Source: Callipepla californica brunnescens
Taxonomy: Eukaryota; Chordata; Aves; Galliformes; Odontophoridae
NCBI GenBank assembly: GCA_023055505.1
Contig: JALIRH010000044.1
Location: 1,240,001-1,304,000, forward strand
Reading direction: 5' to 3'
Length of the DNA: 64,000 nucleotides
The notes under the pieces were generated by a model, which saw only the letters and a program-made list of their open reading frames with translations, was not told the origin of the DNA and made no database searches. Below, one piece after another: positions 44,901 to 59,700 of this stretch. The first letter of the stretch is position 1; each line of letters begins with the position of its first letter. Position numbers and translations under genes: made by a program.

Positions 44901-47900
44901 AGCTGACAATGAATGGATTCTCTTTCAGACTCTTCAGGCCGCTGAGTTAATTGACTCAGAATTTAGAGCTGGTATGAGCAGCAGACAAAAGAACAAAGCC
45001 AAAAGAATGGCTAAGCTGTTTGCAAAGCAAAGATCTAGAGATGCAGTGGAAGCTAACGAGAAGAGGTATAACAGTGAACTATTTTGCTCTTTTATTTGGT
45101 TAGGCTTGAATTGTAATTTGATTGATTTGACAAAAACTTCCTACAGTCTTTGCCTCTTAAGCTTTTACATGTTAATTTTACTGATGGAAACAAGGTGCTG
45201 CTGTACTTATTCCTGGTGGACTTTATTAAAAACCAGGATTTAGAGAAATCTTGAAATAATGGGGTGCTGCAGTTAAAAATGACTGGTTCGTCCCTGTTAT
45301 TAAACACATCTAGAGAATAGTGCAGGAAAATGGGGTAATTAAGACAAAAATAGTAGTTACGACTTTCCCATGCATGGTGGTACATTCCTTGTCACTGGAG
45401 TTTAGTGACATGTTATGGTACCTTCTGTATTTATAAAGAGCAGTAAACAGAATTATTTTTCCTTGGGTTATTGAAGAATTTCTGTATTTCTTGGGTAAGG
45501 CTGGGAAAGATTGTCAGTTGGCCACCTGGGCTCAATTTTATTAACTGCAACTTTGTATGTATTTTGCATGTTTCAGAAGGTGTTACACTTCTTTGTTCAG
45601 ATTCATTCCACAATTAACTGTATCTGAGACTTCAGTTCTAGAAGTAATTGCGTTTCCTAAAGCATGCTTTCAGTCTATAAACTTGCATTTGTTCCTTCTC
45701 AGCAATGATAGCACTGATGGGGAACCAGAAGAAAAGAGAAGGAAAGTTGCAAATGTTGTCATCAACCAGCCTGCCACAGACTCAAAATCATTGGTAGAAA
45801 ATGCTTCAGAAGAGGTATGATGCACTGTTCTGCTGATGGTGAAAACGATCAACTGTTTAGTAGAGTAACATAAAATAAAACTTCTTTATGTTTACAGTTA
45901 TGAAATCATTTTAGGATTCTGAGTGAGAGGAAAGAATATCACTGACAACTTCCCTTAGTATGTAGTGAAGCAAATAGGGTTCAAGCTGTAGATAGCACTG
46001 AGGGGAAAACACATTTAATCCATCTGTAGTAGTTTATGACCCAGGTGAACCTGAATATGTGGATTACAGTTGTTGGACTGGATATTAAACTGTTAAATGC
46101 TAAACATTAAATTTAGAACATTAGATAAAAGATTATGCTAAGCTATACATAATTTGATCTAAACATTCATGTATGCTTTATTTAATCTTTGCCTTACTTT
46201 AATTAGGCATGATGCAGAAATAGATTCTATATTTAGTAGCAAAGTTTTTCTAAGACCTTGCTCTTAGAAATGAAAAGATGAAAAATTGTAAGAAATACTA
46301 TACCAGAATACAAATATTGCATAGAACTGTATTTTGCAGTGACTTTATCCCAATTAAACTTAAAATAAGTTTTTCCTAACATGGTTTAGTAGTTGAATTC
46401 TTACTGGCAATACAGTGATTGGAAAATGCATTTATGAAAGTTTAATGACAACTGCACGTTGAGGTGCTGCTGGCTGCTTGCCTTTCAACTGCTTTGTCTT
46501 TATACTCGTGTGAACTTCCTAATATTAGTATCATAATTTTTTTTGCACAGCCGTTTCATCATCCTTATAAGTAATTCTGGAATAATAGAAATTGCTTCTT
46601 CTCAATTTCAGTAATGCAGAATGTGTTTTGAAAAGTTAGTCCTTAATGCTTGATTAATTGATCCAATGACTGTCTAATTTCAGACTGGGATTTGTCTATG
46701 TTGCTTTTCAAAGACAGTTCATAAATTTAAAGAATCACTCACTTAACTACTTTATTATGAATTCAGGCAAATGAATGGCCTCTGGAGAGTTTTTGTGAAG
46801 AGGTGTGCAATGATCTCTTTAACCCTTCCTGGGAGGTAAGACATGCAGTACCTGTGGTGTAGCTGTAAGCTTGATAAGAAGTAGGTTTAAACAGAAATTC
46901 TGTGCTTAGGACTTGCATGTTTTAATTGGTAGCAAAAATTACATGAATCATAAATACAGATTGCATAGTTGAGACTGGTCTGGTTTTACAGAATTCAGGT
47001 GTTTTTTAAGACTGACTTAAAGGGAAAATGAAATAAGACGTTTGGAGGTATTGAAATGGGAGCAAAATGATGTTAAGTAATTAGAACAGGCTTATCAAGA
47101 ATTATAACAATTTGAGGAATACTTTGCAAGCAATACTGACAACAGTAGCATGCTTGTCTAATGCTCATCTTAAGAGCGGAAAAATCACTGTGAGAGTGGA
47201 TAGGCTACAAATCATTGGCCTCTTCATTTATTAAAAGGAATTTTACTTTTTTTTTTAATAAGAATTATGTTAAATTCCAACTACAAAAACTGTGTGTTTG
47301 GCTGCCTAGGCTGCTTACATCCAAAATTCAGAGTTGTCTCATGCATTTATTCAATCCCTATACCGTTTTCCAGAAACTTTCATATTAATTCCAGGCAATA
47401 ATATGAAGTAACTGACAAAGGATATTCTTCCTTGAGCAGAAGATGGGAATAACTACTGTGAACTAACCTCAATTCTGTAAAAAGGAAGTCACCCTTTTGA
47501 AAGATTAAGTGTTAGCACCAATTGTAATGTACTTAGGTGTTATCTGTATCGCAGGTTCACCAATAGCAAGTTGGCTCTGCCCATGCTGACCTCAATCTTG
47601 GAAAAACAGAGAGAGATCATCCACAGCCAGCATGAGTATTTTGGGCCCTGAAAAAAAGGTTAATTGCATCCATGTGGCTCATCACTGTATCTAAACTGAT
47701 AAGCCTCATCCTATTTCAGGGCAGACTGTTTGCAGTGGAAGGCAAAGTTCACTTGTTTTCTGGAATGCAGTACTCTCAAAGCTTTCTTAGTACATTTGAT
47801 ATGGGGTGTGTAGATCTGAAACAAGGAAAGTAGATCAGTACAGATTCATTTTTATGATAAGTTCTCGATGGAAGAACAGGTTAAGCTCAAAATACCTGTT

Positions 47901-50900
47901 TTTAAATGCCTCTCTGGCATATTCTTGCCGGTCCATAGGCAGTCTGGATGACTTGTTCAGACTGCTTGCCTAGCTTATAGGCAGCTAAGATCAGTTGTGT
48001 TGATTCCTACTACTGGTATTTCCTTGACGCATTTCTTCATTTTCAAAAATTTAGTGTTCTTTTGGCTTGTAAAAACTAGTATAAGCAAGTATATACACAA
48101 GTGATCAGTGTATAATGAACATGTAAGATTTTAAGACTGTGTTCTGGCTGTTTTTTACTGGCTTACGGATTTCACCAGCAGCCACCGAGCTGTATGTATT
48201 TCTGTTAATGTTTCATGTAAAATTCTCAGGTAACTTGGAGAACCTACCAGCCACTTGGCTCTAGTTGTTACTGTCATGAAATACGTATGCTTGTTGATAG
48301 TACATTAGGTGCCCTTTATAAAAATAACAAAGCAGGTTCTACTCTAACATATGTAAAGGCCTCTCAATGAAAACCAGGCTCAAATTTTTGCTTTTGTAAC
48401 TTTGTGCAGCTACTATGCTAGCTTTTCTTGATTATCCAGTTGTATCTAGTTAGGGATCGAAAGTGTGAGAAACAGGTACTGCCACAGCACACCTTTCTGC
48501 TGGTATTCTGTAATCTCCAAAACTCTCCCTCTTCCTACATGCATTCACCTCTTTATTTGGTGAGTGCATATGTATGGCTGTAATTTGCTTTGCTGTATCA
48601 TTTGTTGACTTTTCATATTTGGCCAAGCGAGGTAGCTTTATAAACTAAGCTGAATAGTAGTTCTCAGAAATTTGTTTTATGGATCCCAAAATATCCATGG
48701 AGGATCTAAATTCAGTTTATAAGAAATGTGAAGTCTGCTAAGAGCACTGCTTTCCTATAGCTTATAAACTTAGTAAAAATGGTCAATCTTTGAGCAGCTC
48801 CTTGTGCCACTCAGTTCCCCCAAAGCAAAAAACTGCAGTGATCTAGAAGCTAACTGCCAGTGTTTTATATAGCTACTGAGACTCGTATGAGGTGACTATA
48901 TTTGTAATTGTTCTTTCTCTGAAAACTAGTGTTTATATAAAACATAGCAGAGTAAAACTAAATGGCAGCAGCCTTGTTGGACACATTTGTGCAAATATTG
49001 TAACAGCATTTTCTCCACTAGTAAACAGAGACAATTCTTATTTGCTCTGTCCATAAACTGACAGATATTTAATAAATGCTACCCTGATCTAAACCAACAA
49101 ATCTGATCTTATTAGATAAAATACTATCCTATTCTACAAGTCTATGAAGTACCACTGACTCCATGGGATTGCATATATATCTATTAGGGGAAAAAAAAAG
49201 TTTGAATTACCTGGCTCTACCAGTTGCATTATTTGTTTTTTTTTCTTTTTTTAAATCTTCTGTTCCTAAGTCTTCTAAAACTGACTTTTTATTTCACTTT
49301 TCTAGGTTCGACATGGTGCAGGTACAGGACTGAGAGAGATACTCAAAGCTCATGGTAAAAGTGGTGGTAAAATGGGAGACAGCTCATTAGAAGAGGTGAG
49401 TTTCAAGTTAGGTGAATTTAATATCTAGCATTCTTAGATTTGGTAAACTAACTTCTTAAAATACTTAAGCTTTGCAGAAGATTGGTGATTTTGAGGGAAT
49501 ACAAACGAACGGATCTTTCTACTCAGAACAGTCCAGATCAGATCACTACCTCGACTGATTAAATGTTATGCAAGAAGTATTTACGTACTTCCTGTGTATT
49601 TAAAAGGAAAACTTTCTAATTTCTTGGCAGTAATGATTTGTTTATTATTAATAGTGTATCTCATTCACATTGAGAGTGCAGTAGAAGCAGCATGGAGAGG
49701 TGGTTTAGTGGTTTAGACAGTGCTAAGAAAAACTAGATACATATATCACGTGTAGATCAGTCTACTCCAGTATACTTCGTGTACAGAGAAAGCAGAAGCT
49801 TCTATCTCTCCTTGCTTTCATGTTGTATTTGTTCCTTGGAGATTGCAGGGTAATAAAAACGTGTACTGCAGCGATAAGATAATCTCATCAGGTTCTTACT
49901 TATGGAAAGAGCCTGTGCACTTCAAAAGCTGCTGTGCATTCCACATGCAGGTTAGAATTTATTGACATAATATATATATACTGACATATATATATAGTAT
50001 GATGAAAGATTCATTTCTTAAGATGGTAATTTTTAAGAGAAATGGTAATCTAGTGGACAAAGTGAGGAGAGAAAGATGATGTCTAAGTAGTGAGTAGTTC
50101 CTTTTATGGGGTTTCTGCTCTGGGGTTCAGAGCTGCAGAGCTATTGGGACTATGAAAAGATGCCAGAGCCTCAAAACAAACTTGATGTAATTACCTAAAT
50201 CTGGTGGAGACTTGACAGAGAAGTGCACTGCATCATAGTTCATGTTTATTTCTTAATGCTCTTCAAACACATACTAATTTGCCTAGAACATTACTATAGA
50301 TTATCTGAGTGACCTTATCTCAGGTCTCTGTTTTACATCATGCTTTGCAGCCTTCTGATAAAAGTACTGTGTACCACTGTGATATTTGTGATAAGCCAGG
50401 TCAGAGCCAAATCAGTGCTGACTATTCTTCCTTGATTAATTGTGCAACACACTGCATTCAGTCAGTTCAAACATGCATAGTCATAATTTTTAAGTATAAA
50501 ATTAGCAAACACAAGCATGTCAGAAATCTTTTATGAATAAATGCAGACCAGGTGTTCATTTTTTCTTTTTACAGATGATTCAGCAGCATCAGGAGTGGCT
50601 GGAAGACTTGGTTATTAGACTTCTTTGTGTATTTGCATTAGACAGATTTGGAGACTTTGTTTCAGATGAAGTAAGTTGTCTGAGTGAAGGGGTAGATCTT
50701 CTGTGGGAGGTGATACTGCAGCAGATAAGCTACACTTTGTACAGTACTACTGCATGTGCTTGCTGTAACTGCTCATAGATGCGTGTTACAAACTAGCAGA
50801 TATACATATTTCACCTCGTACAACAATTTTGCTCATTTGTTCTACTCATTAATTTATTTTTAAGCCAAATTTCATAATGAAATGCCTCTTCCATCACCTA

Positions 50901-53900
50901 GGTGGTAGCACCAGTACGTGAAACTTGTGCTCAGACTTTGGGAGTGGTACTGAAGCATATGAATGAGACTGGAGTTCATAAAACTGTGGATGTTCTCCTG
51001 AAGCTTCTTACACAGGAGCAATGGGAAGTGAGACACGGTGGACTCCTAGGAATAAAGTATGCTTTGGCAGTGCGTCAGGTAATAACTCTCATGACAAACT
51101 GTAGAGAGCTTTGGAGCAGAAAGCTCTGCTCCAAGATGAGGATGCGCTGGAACAGCGAATACATATGATAAAACCAAACTTGCTTCACTGCATCTCATGT
51201 GGTTAGGATGTATGACTGGAACGTTATTATCCAGGCAATGTAGTTGTATGATTGTAACCTCGCTAACAGGTAGTTGCACAAAACAAATTGTGAGGCTGTG
51301 CCTTTTTAGCTTTGATACTTTCATGTGTGAGGTTTACAGAGCTGTGTGCTGCAAGAGGTTTAATTAGTTCATGTTACTATTCTGCAAACACTGGGTTCCT
51401 GTTTATTCAAAAACTGAGCTAAATTCAAGTTCAAATGAATGGTACGTTCTGATATTTAGATTACGTTATTGAACTTGTAGCTTCTTGTTATTTAACAAGT
51501 ATCTTTTAGTTGTTCCATGCGTGATGTGCTTTTTATCTTTTTGGCAGGACATGATCGATACATTATTGCCTAAAGTGTTGCCTGCAGTAGTTGAAGGTCT
51601 CCAAGATCTGGATGATGATGTCCGAGCTGTTGCTGCAGCATCTTTAGTACCAGTAGTGGAAAGCCTGGTCCAACTTCAGTCACAGAAGGTAACTGAGCCG
51701 TTTTCTGTTAATTCTGATCGAAATCTGAGCAAAGAAAATGATACATAACAGTTAGCAGCTGAATCTTTTTCTTCTCTTTTTGTCTAATCAACTTCTCTGC
51801 TTGTTTGGCCTAGGTACCTTTTATTCTTAATACCCTATGGGATGCGCTCCTGGAGTTGGATGACTTGACGGCTTCCACAAACAGTATCATGATCCTTCTT
51901 TCTTCTCTTCTGACTTATCCTCAGGTCCGCAAATGCAGGTAACCTTTTAATTCATATTGCTTCAGCATTCAATATAAATATCAAGTTATTTTCAGAGTGG
52001 AATAATAAAAATTGCTCTCAGATCATGTGCCAAGGAGATTTAAGTTTAAATAATAGTTTAAATCAGTATCTTCATTTTACTCGTGTTTTTCCTCAAAGGG
52101 ATGGTTAGCATTTCATTAGTAGTGGGTACCAAAATAATTAAAAATAGTAGATGTTGCTTAGATGTGTCTTCTGCTTTTCTGTTTTAAACTCCACTGCTTG
52201 TACTGCAAATTTTGTAAAGCATATTAGCCACACTTATTTGGTAATCCTTTCCACAAACTTCTTATCTGTTCCTTGTTGGTAAATTCCAAACGAGTGAGCA
52301 AACTATTTCCATTAAAACACCTGCACATTATAACATTACTATTGCATATAAAACTTGACAATTGAAACAGCTGAAAAGAAAGCTGTTAACATGAAAACGT
52401 GCATCAGTAGTACAACCAGTCAGTCTGTGACTGATGAAGGTAGATAAAGCAGTGGGTAAACTTGATTTCTGATCCAGAATGAAAAGAGGAGAAAAAATTG
52501 CCATATAAAGTTACTGGAACATTCACTGAAGAAAGCAGTTGAAAGATGTTAAATATTTGTCACGTATGACAGTGAACAACGTTTGCGTGGTTTTGAAAGA
52601 CAAGTTCCTTCCTTCGTTACTAACTCTTTATATTGGAAAGCCTTTTATTTATTTATTTATTTATTTATTTCAAAATAGCGGTTTGTAATTAGTTAAAAGC
52701 AGTAACTGTTAGCTTTTTAGAACAGGAAAACAAATCCTTCTTTAAATTTGAAGATAGTGTTGAGCTTCTGTCTATTTAGGATTTTTAAAACAAAGGAATT
52801 GCATGTTAGCATGTTTTTCCATCGTACACAGAGTAAACTCACAGCTGCTACACTTCACACACCTTGCCTTTCACATCCTAAGTGATTGTTACTGCCAAAG
52901 CTGGTTTTAGCACAAATACAAAACAAGGAACAAAATTCTGTCACCAGTACTCCATCTGTAATTCATTATATAGTGTCAGCTGATGTACAAGTTTGTGTAT
53001 AATAAAAAAAAAAGCTTGGATCTTAACTGGTGCTTTACAGTATAAGGAAAAAAAAACAACAGTATTTTCATGAAAGATAGTGATGCTGATTTAAATTATT
53101 TAAACTTTTAAGTTGTAGTAATGTGATCCTTCACTTAAAATCACCCAATATATGTAATAATGCTTCTCCCTTAAAAAAAAAAAATGAACCTCTTTCTTCT
53201 GGATAAAACAAAATTAATTTAGCTGTGTTTTCTCTTCTCACTGCCTCTCCATCGTGTACTAGTATTCAGCAGTCGCTCACAGTGTTGGTCCCACGTGTGT
53301 GGCCATTCTTGCATCATACTATATCTTCTGTACGAAAAGCAGCACTGGAAACATTATTCACCCTGCTCTCTACACAAGACCAGGTAAGAATTGGAGTTAC
53401 TAGCATTTTGTTAAGATGTATAATGAGATCTTCTCAATCGTGATAATTCTTGTTTCAGAGCTCTTCAACATGGCTGACTCCAATTCTACAAGACATGTTG
53501 AGACATATATTTCAGTTCTGTATCTTAGAAAGCAACCAAGAAATTCTGGATCTTATTCATAAGGTATTTGTGAGTTAGATGTATACTGCTGGTGTATTCA
53601 TCTCTTCACGTCCTCTGTGCTTTGGTGCCAATAAAGAATAATTTGTGTTGCGTATTTTGTAGTCTGGCCTTGTCATGCTTTAATAAAGGCTAAAAGGAAA
53701 CAGGATTGTTTCTATGTTTTTATCAGCACATATGTGATTTTATGTAAAAATACACCAAAATTGGTCATGATTTACCCTTTATTTTCTCCAGGTATGGCTA
53801 GAACTGTTAAACAAAGCATCTGTACAGTATGTGGTTGCAGCTGCTTGTCCGTGGATGGGAGCTTGGCTTTGCTTAATGATGCAGCCATCTCATTTGCCAA

Positions 53901-56702
53901 TTGATTTAAACATGTTGCTGGAAGTAAAAACCAGATCAAAAGTAAGTGAAATATGACTTTGGTAAGTGTTTTGGGGAAACTAGGAAAGTAATTAGCTGGT
54001 ACAGTAGTAGACACGTTCTGAAAGTGTTGGAGGGGAGTGGTGTTGTTTCACAATGGTAAATATTACTTATCTTGTAGACCTCGTTTCTGTAGAAGAAAAA
54101 TAGTTCTTCTCAAGTTATCCACTGGAATTCAGAGTACTGCCGTGTAGTACGCTCAGTGTGCATCTTGTATTTCACAAGTATTTATGAGGTTTTATATGCT
54201 TAGTGATTTCCTCAAAATCTGTTTGCAGGGTAGTGTCAGTTCTGAAAGCATTAATTTATTTTTGAAGAAGATTCTGAAAGAGACTTCATTTTTCCTTTGT
54301 GTTCACAGAAAATGATGTTTTTCCACTATGTGTTGAGGATTAATATTAATACTCAAATGAAGGAACCATAGCTTTCATATAATTGAACCATAGAATATTA
54401 CTGGAGAGGTGACTTAGAATGGCTAACTGCTTTCAGGAGTCTTATCCAAGAAACATTTTGAGTTAGTCCAATTTTTTCAGGGAATGATGGTTACTGGAAA
54501 TGTTATGGAATGTGAGTGGATCTTTTGTATTACAAACACGCTTATTTTAAATCTCTCCCAACTTAATTCCATAGGAAAAGGCAGGTGCTAAACTGCGTCA
54601 AGGTCAAACCCAGAACAAGGAGGTGATTCAGGAATATATTGCTGGGGCAGACAGCATTGCAGAAGATCCGGCAACCAGAGATTACGTTGTCATGCGAGCT
54701 CGGATGATGGCAGCAAAGTCAGTTCAATGGAAAACCGAAAAAATGTTTACAAGCAACTTATCTTTTTTGTTCAGTATTTCTGCTAAAATCTAATTATGTA
54801 ACTGCTTTGTCATCATCAGTTTGAATTATTAATTGACAAGTGATCATAACGTTGAAGCAAATGTTCTTTCTCCTTTTGCCAGGTTGCTGGGAGCACTTTG
54901 TTGCTGTATTTGTGACCCAGGTGTAAATGCTGTTACTCAAGAAATAAAGCCAGCTGAATCATTAGCTCAGCTACTGCTCTTCCACTTGAATTCTAAATCT
55001 GCCTTGCAGAGGATTAGTGTTGCATTAGTGATCTGTGAGTGGGCAGCCTTGCAAAAGGTAGGATGTTTCTGCAGCAGAAATAAATCTGACTTACTAACTT
55101 AGTCCATAGCTCATCATCTGCTATTTCAGCTCGAAATAAAATTTCAGTAGATAAGCTAAAATACCAAAATCTTGATAGCCAGACAATGGAGGAATAAATT
55201 ATGCTACTCAAGTAGCTAAATGCCAACTGTCAGAGCTGTGAATCAGTAAATACGTTCACATTTCTTCTAATCTATTCCAGATATGTGTTATCTGTGTCAG
55301 CTTTCCTTTTAACATAAATGTCTTCCCTATGCTCCACTGTCATTCCAGTTCTTAATGACAGACTGAATGTTTTGTTCATAATCTTTAATATTTTGAGTGG
55401 AAAATGTTGATGGGCTCTCTGGTACCTTCATTTCTGTATTTGGATTCTGTTGTTTATTACTCGAAACTGAACAAAAGAAATCTTGATGACTCAAAAATAC
55501 AAGTTATCTTTCTTGTCTTTTCTTTTACAGGAGTGTAGAACTGTGGCAATTTGTGTGCAACCTTGTTTACTTGGGGTGCTTTCTGAACACCTCTATTATG
55601 ATGAAATTGCTGTTCCTTTTACACGAATGCAGAATGAATGTAAACAGCTTATTTCATTGTTAGCTGATGCGCACATTGACATTGGAAACAGAATAAACTG
55701 CAGTGTATTTACAATAGATCAAGCCAATGATCTGGTAAGTAGAAGCGTGCCTGCCCTTCATTCAGATCTGTTTTTGTTTTTTAATACATATTCAGCACGG
55801 TTATTTACACAGACAGCAACTCCTAGAAATCATGTCACGGCTTTATAATTCATTTGATGTGAGATGTGTAACAGATACTTCACATACATACCACCTCCCT
55901 CCATGATGTTTACTATCTAAAAAAATGAAGTGGAATGCATTGTAGATTCTTAGTGGAGAATAAATTGTCGGTGTTCTGATTCCTGGTGGTAGTTTTATTA
56001 CAGAAATCTACACAGAAGGAAAAAGGAATGCAAGTGCAAATGCTTCAAACCACTGTCAAAAGACTAGCAAATAAATGTGCAAGTTCATGGTGAAGAGCTT
56101 TCTAAAAATATTCTGTATAAATGATGGGATTTTTTTCTCTATCTGAGTCCCTAAATTAAAGGTGACTGGGAGAGCTGTGTAGGTTTGAAGGGGTGAATGA
56201 ATGGGAATGGATATGACACAGGTTTATGGGAGGAGATGGGGATGAAAGTACTGGACAGGTTTGTGTATGCAGCTGGATGCTGAGGAGAAGAACAAGAGAA
56301 TGTTTTGAGTTTGTATCGCTGTGGCCATGATTAGACTGTAGAAAGATGCTGGATGTTCAAAGTCTCAGATGGTAATATTTTACTTGTAGTTTAACTTGGA
56401 AATCTCAACATAAACTAGTATAACTCTAAGATTTCGTATATGGGCTGAAGGTAGTCTTACTGCTGCCATCTAAATTGAATAGACTCCCAAAGTAAAGCTA
56501 GACAGAATCCTAAGAGCTTTTGTTAAGTAAAGGAGTTTTCATGTACCTCAACTGTTTACTGTTCAGTCTAGTGATACAGCTGCTTGACTGCTGCATGCTT
56601 ACGCAGAAGAGACATATTTTGAATTTAAAAAATTCATAAGATGTGCACCACAACTATTTGCTTTCGTTTGTGGTTGTCTTCACTTCTGAAATATGTGCAT
56701 AG

Positions 56703-56749
<47 letters not shown>

Positions 56750-59700
56750 GTAGAATGGGTCTCCCTGTAAAAATGCTGTGCTTCTAGCAATACATGCTTT
56801 CTTCATCCCTTGGTCATTCCCTTAATCAAGGTCATGTGGAGTAGTACTTGACATGTCAATATAACATTTTTCATCTACGTTTTTCACCTACTTCAGAGTC
56901 AAATGTCCCATCTGTAGAATAAGCTCAGTATTCCCACGATTCCTTCTTGCTTACAGTTTGTTTCCTGTGACAAAATGAAGCAACAACGGTCAGCTATCTG
57001 GGGGGGAAATGGGCAATATGGCAAGTGCTGCCAACTACTCTGTTGTTGACTTTTTCCTTAAGTTTTACATCAGCCTGTACTACCTCAAAGGAAAACCATA
57101 GAACCTCCTCGTGCACAGAACCGTGCACATCCTTTCTGGCCCATTGTATTCAAAATGTATTCACTCATCTATCTTCTGCTTACTTATTGGTAGACTTAAA
57201 ATATCTGGATGTGTTTGATGAATAGAGGATACCTTTTGGGAAGTACCTAAATTCATCTAGATTTGGGAATACAAAATTGCAATGTTCTTAACATGCCTAA
57301 TTTTCCCCTTAACCTGGAATTCAAGATTCCAGACACTGTTTTTGGAGCACTTCCCATGATTTTCTGGTAAAAATGGAGATAAAAATACCCGTTAGAAGTG
57401 GTTCACGTTCTGCTGTGAAAACTGCTGTTCAGAGGTTGTCCCATTTTACAGGAAATGAAATAGACTTGTAACTTCTTCTCTTCTTCATTAGGTTACTTCT
57501 GTTTTCAATGATGTGACATCATCTTTTACTTTGAATCCAGAAGTTCTACAACAGTTGGATAGTAAACGACAGCAAGTCCAAATGACTGTTACAGAAACAA
57601 ATCAAGAGTGGCAAGTGCTGCATCTGCGAGTCCATACTTTTGCTGCGTGTGCAGTTGTGAACTTGCAGCAACTGCCAGAAAAATTAAATCCTGTTATAAA
57701 ACCTTTAATGGAAGCTATCAAAAAAGAGGAGAATACACTAGTTCAAAACTATGTGGCTTCGTGCATAGCAAAGTTACTTCAGCAGTGTACGACGAGGTCT
57801 CCTTGTCCAAACTCCAAGATAATAAAGAATCTCTGCAACTCCCTCTGTGTGGATCCACATCTCACCCCACTAGCAGCGTGTCCTGCACAGGCTCAGAGCG
57901 GCAATGAAAATTCAAAAGGTACGCTATATAAAACTGCTAGGATTCTTCAGGTCTCTGTGCTTATCTCTGAACTGCTAAAAATAAGTGTTTGAGTGAGCCT
58001 TGCTTTCAGTGTGTTAAAATGCCAGCAACTGAATATTTATTAGTAATGACTTCATTCAGGTACCTTGCAGTTCCACGCAGTGCATAGATTAATAGTATGT
58101 TTAATTTTCACGAACTTTCTGTAATATACCTTAGTTCCAGTTTTTAGTTTACCTACTCTTGTTCATCTATCATTATCGATTTCTAATGCATGTCATTTAC
58201 ATGTGCTATTAAACATTTCATTGAAATGGATTCAATTTGAAACCTGAAAGTAGCTTGTCAGAAAGAAGGGGAAAAGATCTCACTTGTGTTATGTTCTACA
58301 GACTACTAGTAAGATGACAACAGATGAGGACATTGTTTGAGATTAACAAAAAATCCTGTGCTTGCTGTGGTCATGGAGTTTCTTAAAGTGACTGTCCACT
58401 GCTAAAAATATGTGGATTTAATGAAGAACGCAAATTAAAACCTTAATATTTATAAAATCTTTAGCCAACTTTCAGGTTTGACCATTAGATGTGTTACTTC
58501 TTTCTTATGTCCACTCCTTCATCTCAGACTAGAATAATAAATTCATATCCAATCAAGAATTAAGATGATTAGCCTAAGTAGAAACATCAACAAATCCAAA
58601 GATATTCACCTGCTTTTGTTTCATGATAAAAGTCTTGAACAATTTTCAAAGGGTAAAAAGTTTCAGTCTTTACGATGCTGCTGGTTTTTACTTCATTTGT
58701 TTCTTGATGAATGAGAGTTAACCTGGCAGCGTACGTGTTAGATTTCCTTGCCAAGTCTCTAATGTGCTCTTAACAAAGCAACTCTTTGTACTTAATTATT
58801 TCCATCCCTGAGAACAATGACACTTATCCGTAGTTTTCAAAGCACTTAGAGATCTGCGGATGATTTGTAAGTGGCTATCACTTCCACCTACATTTTAAAC
58901 CACAGCTTAAACTGTTTTCAGCTATTCTTTCTTCTCCCTTAGGACCCAACTCTGACAAAGATGGGATGCATCATACGGTTACTAAGTACAGGGGAATAAT
59001 TACACTGTACAGACACCAGAAAGCTGCTTTTGCCATCACAAGTCGAAGAGGTCCTGCTCCAAAAGCTCCAAAAGCCCCAATTGCAGACCTCCCCACTGGC
59101 AGTAGTGCAAGTATTCCTACAGAACTTGATGAGGTAAAGCTGAACAATTTGCACGCTCACTCCTCCCCTTTATTAGTTTGAACACACTGAAATCAGTAGT
59201 ACTACAAAAAGGTTGCCCAGGATCTTTACCCCAAGAGAATTAAGTCAACATATAATTCTGTGAGGCAAGCAGCCTATGTTAATTAATATGACGAAGTCTT
59301 AAATCCTTTGTGTGTCATTAAGCAAATAAATTCTTCTGAAATACCTCACATTTGTTACGGGGTATCAGTATCTCAATATAAATCCATGCAAATGAACTTT
59401 CCAGCTGAGCTGTGATTGTGTCTTGTTACCTACGCTGAGTTTTGATTCTGTTGAAGCACAATGGAAACTGTGAACTGTTTAAAATTCAGCTGTATTTAGG
59501 ATGTACATCTGACTTACACACTTGATGTGCTAAACCTTTTTTGTTGCTCTTTTATTCTTAAAAAGCTACCAAAGGATTTGATAATGATGCTAGTCAGAAC
59601 CGTGATCACTGAACAGCGTTGTGGATTTTATTTTTAACTATTAGAGATGTGTATCAGTTTCACTCTCTGAAGAGGGTGGGAGCAGGAGAAGGGCTTAATA

